From: Paenibacillus daejeonensis DSM 15491
GTDB taxonomy: Bacteria; Bacillota; Bacilli; Paenibacillales; Paenibacillaceae
Direction: 5' to 3'
NCBI RefSeq assembly: GCF_000378385.1
Contig: NZ_KB899659.1
Coordinates: 399,418 to 463,417, forward strand
DNA length: 64,000 nt
Shown here: piece by piece, positions 36,214 to 45,856 of the stretch
Layout of the letters: every line of letters begins with the position of its first letter
How positions within the stretch are numbered: position 1 is the stretch's first letter
Position numbers and translations under genes: made by a program
Notes under the pieces: model-generated
Told to the model about the DNA's origin: nothing
The model's input: only the letters and a program-made list of their open reading frames with translations
Database searches by the model: none

Positions 36214-36994
36214 CTTCCTCAATCCAACGAATTTTCTGGATGGAACGTGCGCTCCCCGTCGTCTCATCAATATCAACGACGATGGCATGAAAATGCCACT
36301 TGCCCTCATCTACTGTGAACCGTGCCGGCATACCAGTCAAGAACCGGTATTCCACGGCTTGTCTCTGCATGCCCAGGACGCCTTCCTTGGAGCCTACCAT
36401 TCCGACATCGGTAATGTATGCTGTCTCTTGGGGAAGCAGTTGATCATCATTGGTCTGGACATGCGTATGGGTACCGAGGACGATTGAAGCTCGCCCGTCA
36501 AGATACCAGCCCATGGCCAGCTTTTCCGAAGTTGCTTCGGCATGGAAATCCACCAGTACAGGACGTTTTTTACGATCTCCATACTCTTCCAGCAGACGGT
36601 CGGCTGTACGGAATGGACAATCAATGGGCGGCAGGAAGGTTCGGCCTTGAAGATTCATAATCGTCAGTTCCTTACCGGCTGCTTTGATAACCGCTGCCCC
36701 GTATCCCGGCGCCTCCGGTGCATAGTTGGCAGGGCGAACCATGCGTTCCTCATCATCGATCCATTCAAAGATGTCTTTGTTATCCCAGGTGTGATTGCCC
36801 ATCGTAATGCCATGGATCCCCCAGCTGAAAAACTCTTTGGCGATGCTTGCCGTGATTCCGCGGCCCGCTGCCGAATTCTCGCCATTGGCGATAATAATAT
36901 GCGGCTGATACTTACTCTTGAGTGCAGGCAGTACCTGTTTGACCGCTTGACGGCCCACTTGACCAACGATGTCACCGATAAACAATACCTTCAT
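36197..36994 (-). CDS. ymdB: TIGR00282 family metallophosphoesterase YmdB
   Basis: YmdB is a cyclic-nucleotide phosphodiesterase that influences biofilm and motility decisions in Bacillus subtilis. The 265 residues contain the metal ligands of the calcineurin-like fold: Asp8 in FIGDIVG, GENSAAGRG, GNHTWDN and GTHTHVQT. The order and length match the family. It lies directly downstream of rny, as in Bacillus. A terminator between the two genes suggests partial uncoupling. Confidence 0.94.
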   Translation of the reverse strand: MKVLFIGDIVGQVGRQAVKQVLPALKSKYQPHIIIANGENSAAGRGITASIAKEFFSWGIHGITMGNHTWDNKDIFEWIDDEERMVRPANYAPEAPGYGAAVIKAAGKELTIMNLQGRTFLPPIDCPFRTADRLLEEYGDRKKRPVLVDFHAEATSEKLAMGWYLDGRASIVLGTHTHVQTNDDQLLPQETAYITDVGMVGSKEGVLGMQRQAVEYRFLTGMPARFTVDEGKWHFHAIVVDIDETTGSARSIQKIRWIEEDWLMA

Positions 36995-37076
36995 CTTATA
37001 ACATACCCTCGTTTCGTTGCTGTGCAGCCTCTATAACCCGGCTAAGCCGACCATCTGGCTTTTGCAGAAAATATAG

Positions 37077-37103
37077 AAAAGTGGCTGACCAGCAGCCACT
37101 TTT
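37077..37103 (-). terminator. Terminator between rny and ymdB
   Basis: AAAAGTGGCTG and CAGCCACTTTT pair around a short loop on the minus strand. It ends in UUUUC, so termination may be partial and allow some ymdB readthrough. Confidence 0.75.
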
Positions 37104-37126
37104 CGTTGCCTCCCCGTAGGGGGAGT

Positions 37127-38671
37127 TTATTTGGCGTATTCGACCGCCCGTGTCTCTCGGATAACCGTAACCTTGATATGACCCGGGTAGTCGAGCTCGC
37201 TCTCGATCTTCTTCGTAATATCACGCGCCAATCGGAACGACTCGGCATCGTCGATTTTTTCCGGCTGCACCATAACCCGTACTTCGCGGCCGGCTTGAAT
37301 CGCATAACACTTCTCTACGCCGTCAAACGATTCAGAGATTGCCTCCAGCTTCTCCAACCGTTTAATATACGTTTCCAGTGTTTCTCTGCGTGCTCCTGGA
37401 CGTGCAGCGGACAATGCGTCTGCCGCGCCGACGAGCATCGCGATAACGGAGGTTGCTTCGCAATCGCCGTGATGGGATGCGATACTGTTGATAACGACCG
37501 GATGCTCTTTGTATTTCTTGGCGAGCTCCACGCCGATCTCCACATGAGAACCTTCCACTTCGTGGTCTAGCGCCTTGCCAATATCGTGCAGCAGGCCCGC
37601 ACGCTTGGCCAGTGTAATATCTTCTCCCAGCTCTGCTGCCATTAAACCTGTCAAATATGCGACTTCCATCGAATGCTTCAACACGTTTTGACCATAGCTT
37701 GTACGATATTTGAGACGTCCTAGGATCTTGATCAGATCCGGATGCAAGCCATGCACGCCAACCTCAAAGGTTGCTTGCTCGCCGTATTCGCGGATACGCT
37801 CGTCCACTTCACGACGCGACTTGTCGACCATTTCCTCGATCCGTGCCGGATGAATTCTGCCATCGGCCACGAGCTTCTCCAGCGACGTCCGCGCAATCTC
37901 GCGGCGAATCGGGTCAAAGCCGGACAGGATAACAGCTTCCGGTGTATCATCGATAATCAAGTCAATACCGGTAAGTGTCTCAAGTGCTCGGATATTACGG
38001 CCTTCGCGGCCAATGATCCGGCCCTTCATCTCCTCATTCGGCAAGGAGACTACGGATACTGTCGTTTCTGCTACATGATCTGCAGCACAACGCTGGATCG
38101 CAAGCGAGATAATATCCCGCGCTTTTTTGTCTGCTTCTTCTTTGGCTTGCTGTTCGATGTCTTTGATCAGCTGCGCCGTTTCATGCCTTACCTCTTGTTC
38201 TACATTAGAGAGAATGATCTGCTTGGCATCTTCCATAGTCAGATTGGAGATTCTCTCAAGTTCGGATACTTGCTGCTTGTAGATCGAATCAATCTGCTGC
38301 TGCGTTTCTTCGATTCGTTTCTCCTTGTTGGACACTTGCTCTTCTTTGCGTTCCAGCGCTTCTATCTTCTTATCCAGTGACTCCTCTTTCTGCAGAAGTC
38401 TTCTTTCCAGACGCTGATTTTCGTTACGGCGATCCCGGATATCCTTTTCTGCTTCGGAACGGAGCTTGTGGACTTCGTCTTTTGCTTCGAGGACCGTTTC
38501 TTTCTTTTGCGCCTCCGCTTCTTTCTTCGCATTTTCTACGATTTGAACGGCGGCTTGTTCAGCGCTTGAAATCTTGGCCTCGGCAATCGACTTTCGAATA
38601 AAATAACCACCCAGAAACCCTAAGAATGCCGTGCCAACAGCGAGTAGAATCGTGAGCCAGATATTATCCAT
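37127..38671 (-). CDS. rny: Ribonuclease Y
   Basis: This membrane-anchored endoribonuclease starts the decay of many mRNAs. The 514-residue product has one N-terminal helix (about 2-22) and a long coiled coil (about 30-190). A KH domain follows with [15 protein letters not shown], and then an HD phosphohydrolase domain with [11 protein letters not shown] choose the ATG at 38671 because GAGGAGGTGAGAGAG lies just upstream. The usual length in Bacillus is 520. RicA, encoded at 29150-29635, belongs to a complex that directs this enzyme. Confidence 0.96.
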   Translation of the reverse strand: MDNIWLTILLAVGTAFLGFLGGYFIRKSIAEAKISSAEQAAVQIVENAKKEAEAQKKETVLEAKDEVHKLRSEAEKDIRDRRNENQRLERRLLQKEESLDKKIEALERKEEQVSNKEKRIEETQQQIDSIYKQQVSELERISNLTMEDAKQIILSNVEQEVRHETAQLIKDIEQQAKEEADKKARDIISLAIQRCAADHVAETTVSVVSLPNEEMKGRIIGREGRNIRALETLTGIDLIIDDTPEAVILSGFDPIRREIARTSLEKLVADGRIHPARIEEMVDKSRREVDERIREYGEQATFEVGVHGLHPDLIKILGRLKYRTSYGQNVLKHSMEVAYLTGLMAAELGEDITLAKRAGLLHDIGKALDHEVEGSHVEIGVELAKKYKEHPVVINSIASHHGDCEATSVIAMLVGAADALSAARPGARRETLETYIKRLEKLEAISESFDGVEKCYAIQAGREVRVMVQPEKIDDAESFRLARDITKKIESELDYPGHIKVTVIRETRAVEYAK

Positions 38672-38828
38672 CTCTCTCACCTCCTCGTTGCGCACATCAA
38701 GGCAACCGCCCGGATATTTAGTTTTTTTAGCCGGCTTCCATACCGTTCATCAACAAACTAGGTAAAAATAAGTTTTTGAACCCGATTTTGGGAGGAAAAT
38801 CGTTTCAAATTGGGAGGAATACAAGTTC

Positions 38829-38858
38829 ATTTTAGCTTTTGATAAATTCAATTGTCAA
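38829..38858 (-). promoter_or_regulatory. Predicted sigma-A promoter of rny
   Basis: A perfect TTGACA (complement of 38853-38858) and TAAAAT (complement of 38829-38834) are 18 bases apart. The -35 lies in the last codons of recX. The leader would be about 150 bases long and contains two copies of TTCCTCCCAA. Confidence 0.7.
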
Positions 38859-39552
38859 GCATTTGACTGTCATCGTCCTCGATTACTTCCTGTGTAACGT
38901 TCGTCATTGCTTGCTTGACGATGGGATGAGGGTAGCCGCGCCTGAGCAGAAACATCATCAGTTTGCGCTTGCGTTCGCGATCCTCCCCCTTCAGGTATGG
39001 CCATTTCTTGGCTGCTACCCGAACAGCCGCTTGCAGCTCGGCCTCTTCATCAAGACTATCGACCGCAGCAGCCGCTACCCTTTTAGCGACGCCTCGCTGA
39101 ATCAACTCCTGCTTGATGCGGCGGCTGCCCTTGTTCTGCAGCCGCAGCCGTGTCCCGGCAAATCGCATGGCGTAGTCTTGATCATCGATGAAATGGTCAT
39201 TTTCCAGCCGCTCCACGACTTGAGCAATCAGTTCGGGTTGTACTTCCTTGCGGAGCAGATATCGTTCGATTTCCTTGGCCGTTCTCGCCCTTGCTCCCAG
39301 ATACGCTACGGCGAGCATATAAGCCTGATGACGCTCACTTGCCACCTGGACATCCTCTATCGCCGCCTCACTCAATACAGTGCCCTTGAGCAGCTTGTAG
39401 CGGACTACGATATCCTCATGCAGGGTGAGCGCTGCGTCCTCCGCATGATCCAGGTAGATCAGGTAATATCCGCGCTTGCGGAGGACCTGCTCCACAGACG
39501 TGATGGTCCCTCCTTCAATCGGTAGATTCGAATGCTCCTGCTCGTCTGTCAC
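38848..39552 (-). CDS. recX: Regulatory protein RecX
   Basis: RecX binds RecA filaments and modulates recombination. The 234-residue protein has the all-helical three-repeat pattern: AYLGARARTAKEIERYLLRK, then ENDHFIDDQDYAMRFAGTRL and a C-terminal region rich in Arg/Lys. I choose the GTG at 39552, with GGAAGGAGGG five bases upstream; the longer frame to 39594 would start within the preceding hairpin. It lies right after recA and separated from it by a strong hairpin, a common way to keep RecX far below RecA. Confidence 0.9.
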   Translation of the reverse strand: MTDEQEHSNLPIEGGTITSVEQVLRKRGYYLIYLDHAEDAALTLHEDIVVRYKLLKGTVLSEAAIEDVQVASERHQAYMLAVAYLGARARTAKEIERYLLRKEVQPELIAQVVERLENDHFIDDQDYAMRFAGTRLRLQNKGSRRIKQELIQRGVAKRVAAAAVDSLDEEAELQAAVRVAAKKWPYLKGEDRERKRKLMMFLLRRGYPHPIVKQAMTNVTQEVIEDDDSQMLDN

Positions 39553-39576
39553 CGTATCCCTCCTTCCTATAACAAA

Positions 39577-39603
39577 GCAGGCGCCTTGTAACAAGGCGCC
39601 TGC
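39577..39603 (-). terminator. Attenuating hairpin between recA and recX
   Basis: GCAGGCGCCTTG and CAAGGCGCCTGC form a perfect 12-bp stem with a 3-base loop. UUUGUU follows on the minus strand. The short U-tract suggests partial termination, leaving some recX transcription. Confidence 0.75.
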
Positions 39604-39615
39604 TGCCGGTTAATA

Positions 39616-40674
39616 TTAAACGAGTTCGAACTCTTCGTCTTCGTCTTCTTCCTGACCAGCAGCCAGGGAGGACGTGGCGACAGCTGTAGTGGACAGATTG
39701 CTCGCTTGACGCACCTCGCGTTCAATCACATCGGATACATCTGGGTGATCCTTCAGGTACTGCTTGGCGTTCTCGCGGCCTTGGCCCAGGCGCTCGCCGT
39801 TGTAAGAGAACCAGGCGCCGCTCTTCTGAACGATGTCCATTTCGACCCCGATATCGACAAGGCTGCCTTCCTTGGAGATGCCTTCACCATACATAATATC
39901 GATCTCCGCTTGCTTGAACGGTGGGGCTACCTTGTTCTTGACGACCTTGATCCGTGTACGGTTACCGACCATATCGTTACCCTGCTTCAGCGTTTCGATA
40001 CGACGAACCTCAAGACGTACGCTGGAGTAGAATTTCAATGCGCGGCCACCCGGTGTAACCTCAGGATTGCCGAACATGACGCCAACCTTCTCACGAAGCT
40101 GGTTGATAAAGATTGCAATGGTCTTGGACTTGCTGATCGAGCCCGACAGCTTGCGGAGTGCCTGGGACATCAGACGGGCTTGGAGGCCGACGTGCGAATC
40201 CCCCATCTCGCCCTCGATCTCTGCCTTCGGTACGAGAGCCGCTACGGAGTCAATGACAATGATGTCAACCGCACCGCTACGTACGAGCGCCTCTGCGATC
40301 TCAAGAGCCTGCTCCCCGGTATCCGGCTGGGATAGCAGCAGTTCATCAATATTAACGCCAAGCTTGCTAGCATACAGCGGATCCAGCGCGTGCTCCGCGT
40401 CGATGAAGGCGGCTTGTCCACCGATTTTCTGAACCTCAGCGATTGCGTGGAGCGCAACCGTCGTCTTACCGGAGGATTCCGGTCCATAGACCTCGATGAC
40501 CCGACCTCTCGGCAAACCCCCGATCCCCAAAGCTATATCTAAAGCCAGCGACCCGCTCGGTACGATTTCAACCTGCATGCCGGCATTTTCGCCTAATTTC
40601 ATAATGGAGCCTTTGCCGAATTGTTTCTCAATCTGGCGCAATGCCATGTCAAGTGCTGCGCGACGGTCTGACAA
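39616..40674 (-). CDS. recA: Recombinase A
   Basis: RecA catalyses strand exchange and triggers the SOS response. Walker A is GPESSGKTT, followed by YIDAEHALD-like FIDAEHALD and the L2 region [17 protein letters not shown]. The C-terminus ends in an acidic tail, [10 protein letters not shown] choose the TTG at 40674 (352 residues, opening [12 protein letters not shown] as in Bacillus RecA), preceded by AAGGATGTGAG. The ATG at 40692 adds six residues but lacks a ribosome site. A LexA-like box and a strong promoter lie upstream. Confidence 0.96.
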   Translation of the reverse strand: MSDRRAALDMALRQIEKQFGKGSIMKLGENAGMQVEIVPSGSLALDIALGIGGLPRGRVIEVYGPESSGKTTVALHAIAEVQKIGGQAAFIDAEHALDPLYASKLGVNIDELLLSQPDTGEQALEIAEALVRSGAVDIIVIDSVAALVPKAEIEGEMGDSHVGLQARLMSQALRKLSGSISKSKTIAIFINQLREKVGVMFGNPEVTPGGRALKFYSSVRLEVRRIETLKQGNDMVGNRTRIKVVKNKVAPPFKQAEIDIMYGEGISKEGSLVDIGVEMDIVQKSGAWFSYNGERLGQGRENAKQYLKDHPDVSDVIEREVRQASNLSTTAVATSSLAAGQEEDEDEEFELV

Positions 40675-40727
40675 TACACTCACATCCTTCATAAGTTATA
40701 GAAGCTTGATCACTTTCTTATAAACTA

Positions 40728-40756
40728 ATGATACCTTGTTTTTCATGCCTTGCCAA
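40728..40756 (-). promoter_or_regulatory. Predicted sigma-A promoter of recA
   Basis: TTGGCA (complement of 40751-40756) and TATCAT (complement of 40728-40733) are spaced 17 bases, each one mismatch from consensus. It sits just downstream of the LexA-like box. Confidence 0.7.
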
Positions 40757-40765
40757 GCATTTTTT

Positions 40766-40779
40766 CGAACATACATTCG
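40766..40779 (-). promoter_or_regulatory. LexA (SOS) box before recA
   Basis: CGAATGTATGTTCG on the minus strand differs from the Gram-positive consensus CGAACRNRYGTTYG at one position. It lies nine bases upstream of the recA -35 element, which supports SOS control. Confidence 0.75.
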
Positions 40780-40844
40780 TTTTTTTTCGCAGAGGGCGAT
40801 ACACTGCCTTACTAAACAGGATGAGAATCATCATGCCCCAAACA

Positions 40845-40879
40845 CAAAAAACCGCAGCAAAGTAGTCTTCGCCACGGTT
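40845..40879 (-). terminator. Terminator after cinA
   Basis: AACCGTGGCGAAG and CTTTGCTGCGGTT form a 13-bp stem with three G-U pairs and a 4-base loop, followed by a U-run. It isolates recA from cinA transcription. Confidence 0.8.
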
Positions 40880-40937
40880 CTTCCGTTAACTGGTTCCTAT
40901 TATACGTCAGCGCTTAACACTTGGCAAGCCCTGTTCG

Positions 40938-42233
40938 TTACTGGGATTGGTTGGTACCATTCAGAGGCATCCCTGTGCGTCCAGCGTTCTCGTTAAGCTG
41001 CTGCCAGAGACGATAGAATGCCGCCTTGACTGCCCGCAGCCGGATGACGCCTCGGTTGCCACGCAGTTGCAGCGTATGCACCTCCGTGGGCTTGCCTAGC
41101 TGTGCGATACCGACATAGACAAGCCCCACAGGCTTGCCTTCGCATTCAGCAGGACCGGCAACCCCCGTGATCGACACGCCAAAATCGGTCTCGGACCGTT
41201 CCCGGATCCGCTCAGCCATCATCGCGGCCGTTGACTCACTTACTGCGCCAGGCGCACCTGCACCCTCCAACTGCGTCATCGGGATACCAAGCAATCGATG
41301 CTTCATCTCATTCGTATAGGTGACCACCCCGCCCTTGAATTCACTGCTGCTGCCAGGAATGCTGGTGATTGCCTGAGCCAGCAGTCCGCCGCTGCAGCTC
41401 TCTGCCGCAGCAAGCGTGCGCATTGAATTCCGCAGGAGCCGGATGACCGCTTCTTCAATCGGAATGTCATCTTGAGCATACATGAACTGTCCCAGGCGCT
41501 CACTGATTTGAGCAACTGTTACATCAATCCGTTCATGTGCTTCGGCAGCATTCTTCGCCTTGGTGGAGATACGAAGGGCAACCTCGCCTTCTTTGGCATA
41601 CGGGGCAATGGTTGGATCCGACTGCCCTTCAATGAGATCGATGATTGCCGCCTCCAGGCTGGATTCACCGATTCCTGCGAATCTGAGCTGTCTGCTGAAC
41701 AGCGGCATTTCTTCTCCCATCAGACTACGCAGCCAGGCTGTTGCCGGCCCATCAAACATCGGCTTCATCTCGCGAGGAGGTCCGGGCAGCAGGATATAAT
41801 GGGTTCCGTCCTCGGTTATAGCATTACCCACAGCAAGCCCGGTTTCATTGGCTAACGGGTCGGATCCCTCAATCATTAACGCCTGACGGCGGTTGCTCTC
41901 GACCATTTCAGTACCTCTGCTGGAGAATAGCTCCTCGATCTTGGCCATGGACGGCTCATGTATGTGAAGTGCTCTGCCGAGATCTGCGGCAAGCGCATCC
42001 TTGGTCAGATCATCCTGGGTAGGGCCCAGGCCGCCTGTGAACAAGATCAGATCAGCTCGTCCTCGAGCCGTATGAATGGCCTGGGTCAGACGCGTTGTAT
42101 TGTCACCGACTACTGTTTGAAAATATACATCGATGCCCAAATCAGCCAGTCCCTTGGACAAATACTGAGCATTTGTATTGACAATTTGACCCAGCAACAA
42201 TTCTGTTCCAACCGCAATGATCTCTGCCTTCAT
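40938..42233 (-). CDS. cinA: Competence/damage-inducible protein CinA
   Basis: This 431-residue protein has an N-terminal molybdopterin-binding-like domain (AVGTELLLGQIVNTNAQYL, LFTGGLGPTQDDLTK) and a C-terminal CinA amidohydrolase domain (AAESCSGGLLAQAIT, GVAGPAE). CinA proteins act in NMN deamidation and ADP-ribose hydrolysis, and in some bacteria are co-expressed with recA. Here, unlike some species, a terminator and a recA promoter separate the two. It lies downstream of pgsA, in Bacillus order. A GGGAGGA site precedes the ATG. Confidence 0.93.
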   Translation of the reverse strand: MKAEIIAVGTELLLGQIVNTNAQYLSKGLADLGIDVYFQTVVGDNTTRLTQAIHTARGRADLILFTGGLGPTQDDLTKDALAADLGRALHIHEPSMAKIEELFSSRGTEMVESNRRQALMIEGSDPLANETGLAVGNAITEDGTHYILLPGPPREMKPMFDGPATAWLRSLMGEEMPLFSRQLRFAGIGESSLEAAIIDLIEGQSDPTIAPYAKEGEVALRISTKAKNAAEAHERIDVTVAQISERLGQFMYAQDDIPIEEAVIRLLRNSMRTLAAAESCSGGLLAQAITSIPGSSSEFKGGVVTYTNEMKHRLLGIPMTQLEGAGAPGAVSESTAAMMAERIRERSETDFGVSITGVAGPAECEGKPVGLVYVGIAQLGKPTEVHTLQLRGNRGVIRLRAVKAAFYRLWQQLNENAGRTGMPLNGTNQSQ

Positions 42234-42267
42234 CGATAACAGTCCTCCCTATGATACCTTTCAAATA

Positions 42268-42298
42268 AGGACATCATCCCATGAAGGGATGATGTCCT
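42268..42298 (-). terminator. Hairpin terminator between pgsA and cinA
   Basis: AGGACATCATCCC and GGGATGATGTCCT form a perfect 13-bp stem with a 5-base loop on the minus strand. The tail UUAUUUG is short, so termination may be partial. Confidence 0.7.
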
Positions 42299-42316
42299 GT
42301 CCGGCAAACCTGTAAT

Positions 42317-42895
42317 TCATTCGGATACGGGGATTAAATCTTTATTTTTGATGAAATAATCAACGCCCGAATATAATGTAATGAGAGCCGCCAGCCAGCT
42401 GGAAATGAGATCAAAGCGGACATCAATAAACGCGAATGGAAAATTGTTAAGCAGCAGTGCAATAATCATCGTAATCTGCACACCGGTTTTCCATTTCCCC
42501 CAGTTGCTCGCGGCAACGACCTTGCCATCCAGGAGTGCAACCTGACGCAGACCAGTTACAGCAAACTCACGGCTGATGATTATAATGGCAATGACTGCAT
42601 CCAGCTTGTTCATCTGGACGAGCGAGATCAGCACGGCTGCTACGAGCAGCTTATCTGCGAGCGGATCAAGCAGCTTGCCCAGATTGGTGACTTGCTTGTT
42701 CTTGCGGGCAATGTATCCATCAAGCCCATCTGTACTCGCTGCAATGATAAAGATCAATGCAGCGATGATCTGATTGTAGGTAATCTGAAAATCTCCAAAA
42801 ACGATCGGTTCAATATCCAGTCTGACCAACAGAAAAAAGACGATGATCGGCACCAGGAAAATTCTCGCCAATGTGATGCGATTGGCCAGATTCAT
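42317..42895 (-). CDS. pgsA: CDP-diacylglycerol--glycerol-3-phosphate 3-phosphatidyltransferase
   Basis: This membrane enzyme makes phosphatidylglycerol phosphate, the committed step to phosphatidylglycerol and cardiolipin. The 192 residues carry the CDP-alcohol phosphotransferase signature DGLDGYIARKNKQ...G...DPLADK with its aspartates at about residues 56-82, and several hydrophobic helices. Its ATG overlaps the rimO stop by 4 bases (ATGA), so the two are translationally coupled. The position next to cinA and recA matches Bacillus. Confidence 0.96.
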   Translation of the reverse strand: MNLANRITLARIFLVPIIVFFLLVRLDIEPIVFGDFQITYNQIIAALIFIIAASTDGLDGYIARKNKQVTNLGKLLDPLADKLLVAAVLISLVQMNKLDAVIAIIIISREFAVTGLRQVALLDGKVVAASNWGKWKTGVQITMIIALLLNNFPFAFIDVRFDLISSWLAALITLYSGVDYFIKNKDLIPVSE

Positions 42896-44220
42896 GCAAT
42901 TCCCTCCCCGGAAAGATCGAACTCGTAAGCATGCGTAACTCTGACCTTCTGTATCTCTCCGATAGCTGTGTTAGCCTTAGAAATAAACACTTCTCCGTCA
43001 ATCTCCGGCGCATCGTACTGTGAACGCCCGATGTAGACATCGCTGCGACCGTCGTACCGCTCGACCAGGACATCAATTTCACGACCAATATACTTGCTGC
43101 CATTGTCCTTAGACACTTCCCGTTGAATTTCCATCAACGTATTGGCGCGCCATTCCTTCACATCATCCGGAACATGGTCCGGTAACCGGACGGCTGGTGT
43201 ATCCTCTTCACTCGAATACGTGAACACCCCGAGCCGGTCAAATTTAACTTCACGGACAAAATCGCAGAGACGCTCAAAATCTTCATCTGTCTCGCCCGGG
43301 AAACCAACGATGATTGATGTGCGCAGCGCAGCTTCCGGCATACGTTTGCGGATCTTGGCAACCAACTCCCTTACATCGCGCTGGCGACCCGGTCTGCGCA
43401 TCCGCTTAAGGATGCGGTCCTCGCTATGCTGGAGCGGCATGTCAATATAGTTGCAGATCTTCGGATTGGTCGCCATCGTCTCCAGCAGCTCATCTGTGAA
43501 AAAGCCAGGATACGCATAGTGCAGACGCACCCATACGATACCAGGCACCTCGCTTACCCGGTTTAACAGCTCCGGCAGCATAAATCGGTCATAAAGATCC
43601 GTACCGTAATTGGTAGAATCCTGAGCGATGAGGCTGACCTCTTTGACGCCCTGGCTTGCAAGCAAGCGGACTTCCTCAACGACCGATTCAATCGAACGGC
43701 TGCGGAACTTGCCGCGCATAATTGGAATGCTGCAGAAGGTACATGCATTGTCGCAGCCTTCGGCGATTTTTACAAAAGCAGTATATCTCGGTGTAGCTAC
43801 CTTGCGTGGCAGTGCCTGTTCATAATTGAACACCGGATTGCCCACATAGACAGGACGCTTGCCGCGCAACGCCTCATCGACAATACCATTAATATTGTGA
43901 AAATCACCAGTTCCGACGATACCGTCGATCTCCGGCATTTCCTCCATCAGCTGTTGCTTATAACGCTGGGTAAGACAACCGGATACAATAAGCGCCTTCA
44001 GGCGGCCGGTTTGCTTCAGTTCAGCCATATCCAGAATCGTGTTGACGGACTCTTCCTTGGCGGCATCGATGAACCCGCAGGTGTTGACAATGATAACAGT
44101 CGCATCGTCCGCCTGCTCTACCAGCTCGAATCCGCGCTGATCAATGAGACCTGACATAATCTCGGAATCGACCAGGTTTTTTTCACATCCGAGCGTTACT
44201 ACTTTTACACGTTCAGTCAT
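42892..44220 (-). CDS. rimO: Ribosomal protein S12 methylthiotransferase RimO
   Basis: RimO is a radical-SAM enzyme that methylthiolates an aspartate of ribosomal protein S12. The 442-residue product has the N-terminal cluster domain with LGCEKNLVDSE, the radical-SAM motif CDNACTFCSIP, and a TRAM-like C-terminus. The LGC-KNLVDSE form and the position beside pgsA separate it from MiaB, which is encoded at 29668-31221. I choose the ATG at 44220, behind GGAGGAG, over the upstream start at 44238. A strong promoter lies upstream. Confidence 0.94.
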   Translation of the reverse strand: MTERVKVVTLGCEKNLVDSEIMSGLIDQRGFELVEQADDATVIIVNTCGFIDAAKEESVNTILDMAELKQTGRLKALIVSGCLTQRYKQQLMEEMPEIDGIVGTGDFHNINGIVDEALRGKRPVYVGNPVFNYEQALPRKVATPRYTAFVKIAEGCDNACTFCSIPIMRGKFRSRSIESVVEEVRLLASQGVKEVSLIAQDSTNYGTDLYDRFMLPELLNRVSEVPGIVWVRLHYAYPGFFTDELLETMATNPKICNYIDMPLQHSEDRILKRMRRPGRQRDVRELVAKIRKRMPEAALRTSIIVGFPGETDEDFERLCDFVREVKFDRLGVFTYSSEEDTPAVRLPDHVPDDVKEWRANTLMEIQREVSKDNGSKYIGREIDVLVERYDGRSDVYIGRSQYDAPEIDGEVFISKANTAIGEIQKVRVTHAYEFDLSGEGIA

Positions 44221-44263
44221 GTTCAGAAACTCCTCCAACTCAGTGCCTCAAACTATTTTATCA

Positions 44264-44293
44264 AGTATAAACGATCTTGCTTGGCGGTGTCAA
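44264..44293 (-). promoter_or_regulatory. Predicted sigma-A promoter of rimO-pgsA
   Basis: A perfect TTGACA (complement of 44288-44293) and TATACT (complement of 44264-44269) are 18 bases apart, about 45 bases upstream of the rimO start. Confidence 0.75.
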
Positions 44294-44321
44294 AAGAGTT
44301 GCAGCTCTGCCAGTCGTCCCG

Positions 44322-44813
44322 TTATTTATAATTGACGAATTGCAAATCCACCGTCAGATCGGCTCCACGAAGCAATTGAATGACCGACTGCAGGTCGTCT
44401 CTGCTTTTACCGGTTACACGAATCTGGTCCCCTTGAATTTGCGATTTGACTTTGAGTTTGGCGTCCCGAATCAGAATGTTGATCTTCTTGGCGTTCTCCT
44501 GATCAATACCCGATTTTAGCTTGATCCGCTGTCTTACCGTGCTCCCAGAAGCTGGCTCCACTTTTCCGTAATCCAGATTTTTAATTGGTACACCCCGCTT
44601 GATCATTTTCGAAAGTAATATATCAAGCACGCCTTTCAGTTTGAACTCATCATCTGAAGCAACAACGAGTTCACCATTATCCATTTCAATGCTGCTCTTG
44701 CTGCCTTTAAAATCAAAGCGGGTACTAATCTCACGTTCCGCCTGCTGAATGGCATTGGACATCTCCTGCATATCAACCTTGGATACAATATCAAATGAAC
44801 TTTCTGAAGCCAT
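44322..44813 (-). CDS. yajQ: YajQ family nucleotide-binding protein
   Basis: This 163-residue protein belongs to the YajQ/UPF0234 family, some members of which bind cyclic di-GMP or nucleic acids. The family start [13 protein letters not shown] and the STRFDFKGS motif are both present. I choose the ATG at 44813, with AAGGAG eight bases upstream; the GTG at 44822 abuts that site. It lies between rodZ and rimO, a spot where Bacillus subtilis has no such gene. The molecular role in Firmicutes is unclear. Confidence 0.93.
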   Translation of the reverse strand: MASESSFDIVSKVDMQEMSNAIQQAEREISTRFDFKGSKSSIEMDNGELVVASDDEFKLKGVLDILLSKMIKRGVPIKNLDYGKVEPASGSTVRQRIKLKSGIDQENAKKINILIRDAKLKVKSQIQGDQIRVTGKSRDDLQSVIQLLRGADLTVDLQFVNYK

Positions 44814-44862
44814 AAAATTCACTCCTTAATTTGTTTTGAGCCCTCATATCGTCTTCTCAGCA

Positions 44863-44898
44863 AAAGACATCCTTGCTCGTAAACCCAAGGATGTCTTT
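44863..44898 (-). terminator. Terminator after rodZ
   Basis: AAAGACATCCTTG and CAAGGATGTCTTT form a perfect 13-bp stem with a 10-base loop, followed by UUUUGCU on the minus strand. Confidence 0.75.
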
Positions 44899-44911
44899 GG
44901 CATGACTGCAA

Positions 44912-45841
44912 TTATTGCGCACCCTCGTTGGTCGAAGGAGAATCAACGGGAGTGATAAAGTAACGCTTATCTGTTCCGGCCTCACCGCCGTTATACAGTA
45001 CCTCACCATTGACTTTAATTTCAACACTTGGTGCAAAACCTAAACGGATGTAGACTGGTTCTGACAGTTCAAACGTTCGAGTTGTATTGGATAGGGTCTC
45101 AAATACCAGGCGCTCTTCGGTTTTTTCATTGCGGAACTCCACCCAACTTTCCCCATCTACAATAATCTCGTACGTATTTATACCGATTGGCGAAATCTCA
45201 TAATTCGCGGTTCTGCTGGTGATATCGCCAACAGGCGTTAACGTCCCTTCACCAGAAGTCGGCTGTTCCGGCTCTTCTTCCTCGTTGCCGTCATTGCCAG
45301 GCGTCGGGTCTGTAACAGGAGGCTGTTCTCCCTCTGTCTCGCCACCGTCATTGCCAGGTGCATCAGTGCCCCCCGGTTGCTCTTCATTGTCCGTAGGGGT
45401 ATCTGTCGCATCCGTCAAATTCGTCTCGTCTACAACCCGCGGAGGATCATTGGGGTTGTTAATGACGAACATGTATACAATAACGGCAATCAATGCCAGG
45501 AAACACCACAGCAGAAGGCCAAAGCCCCACTTGCTCCAGCGGTCCGAGGCCCTTGCCGAGGCGCGTCGCGGTTTCATCATCGGTTCCGCCGCAGGCTCAG
45601 TCGGCAATGCCGGCACTTCATTCTGATGCTGTTGCAAAAGCTCGTCCGCATCCAATCCAACTGCTTCTGCATAGTTCTTAATAAATGCCCGGGCGTAAAA
45701 AGAGCCAGGCAATACATTATAGTCGCCTGCTTCAATAGCCTCGAGATAGCGCACCCGGATTTTGGTCATTTCTTGTACATCGTCCAGGGTATAGCCTTTC
45801 TTCTGACGGGCTTCCTTCAGCAGTACGCCCAATTCTGACAT
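44912..45841 (-). CDS. rodZ: RodZ-type cell-shape protein (YmfM-like)
   Basis: RodZ links MreB filaments to the membrane and helps set rod shape. The 309 residues have an N-terminal helix-turn-helix (about 4-70), a basic patch, one membrane helix (about 105-127), an extracellular Asp/Glu/Thr/Pro-rich linker (128-202) and a C-terminal beta domain of the DUF4115 type. The position next to ymfK matches ymfM in Bacillus. The acidic low-complexity linker is longer than I would expect. Confidence 0.9.
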   Translation of the reverse strand: MSELGVLLKEARQKKGYTLDDVQEMTKIRVRYLEAIEAGDYNVLPGSFYARAFIKNYAEAVGLDADELLQQHQNEVPALPTEPAAEPMMKPRRASARASDRWSKWGFGLLLWCFLALIAVIVYMFVINNPNDPPRVVDETNLTDATDTPTDNEEQPGGTDAPGNDGGETEGEQPPVTDPTPGNDGNEEEEPEQPTSGEGTLTPVGDITSRTANYEISPIGINTYEIIVDGESWVEFRNEKTEERLVFETLSNTTRTFELSEPVYIRLGFAPSVEIKVNGEVLYNGGEAGTDKRYFITPVDSPSTNEGAQ

Positions 45842-45856
45842 ATCTTCACCCCCTTG

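Noticed and set aside
45219-45626. Ser/Gly/Pro-rich plus-strand frame opposite the rodZ linker
   Set aside because: It is the reverse complement of the acidic Pro/Thr/Glu linker of RodZ and has no start signals.
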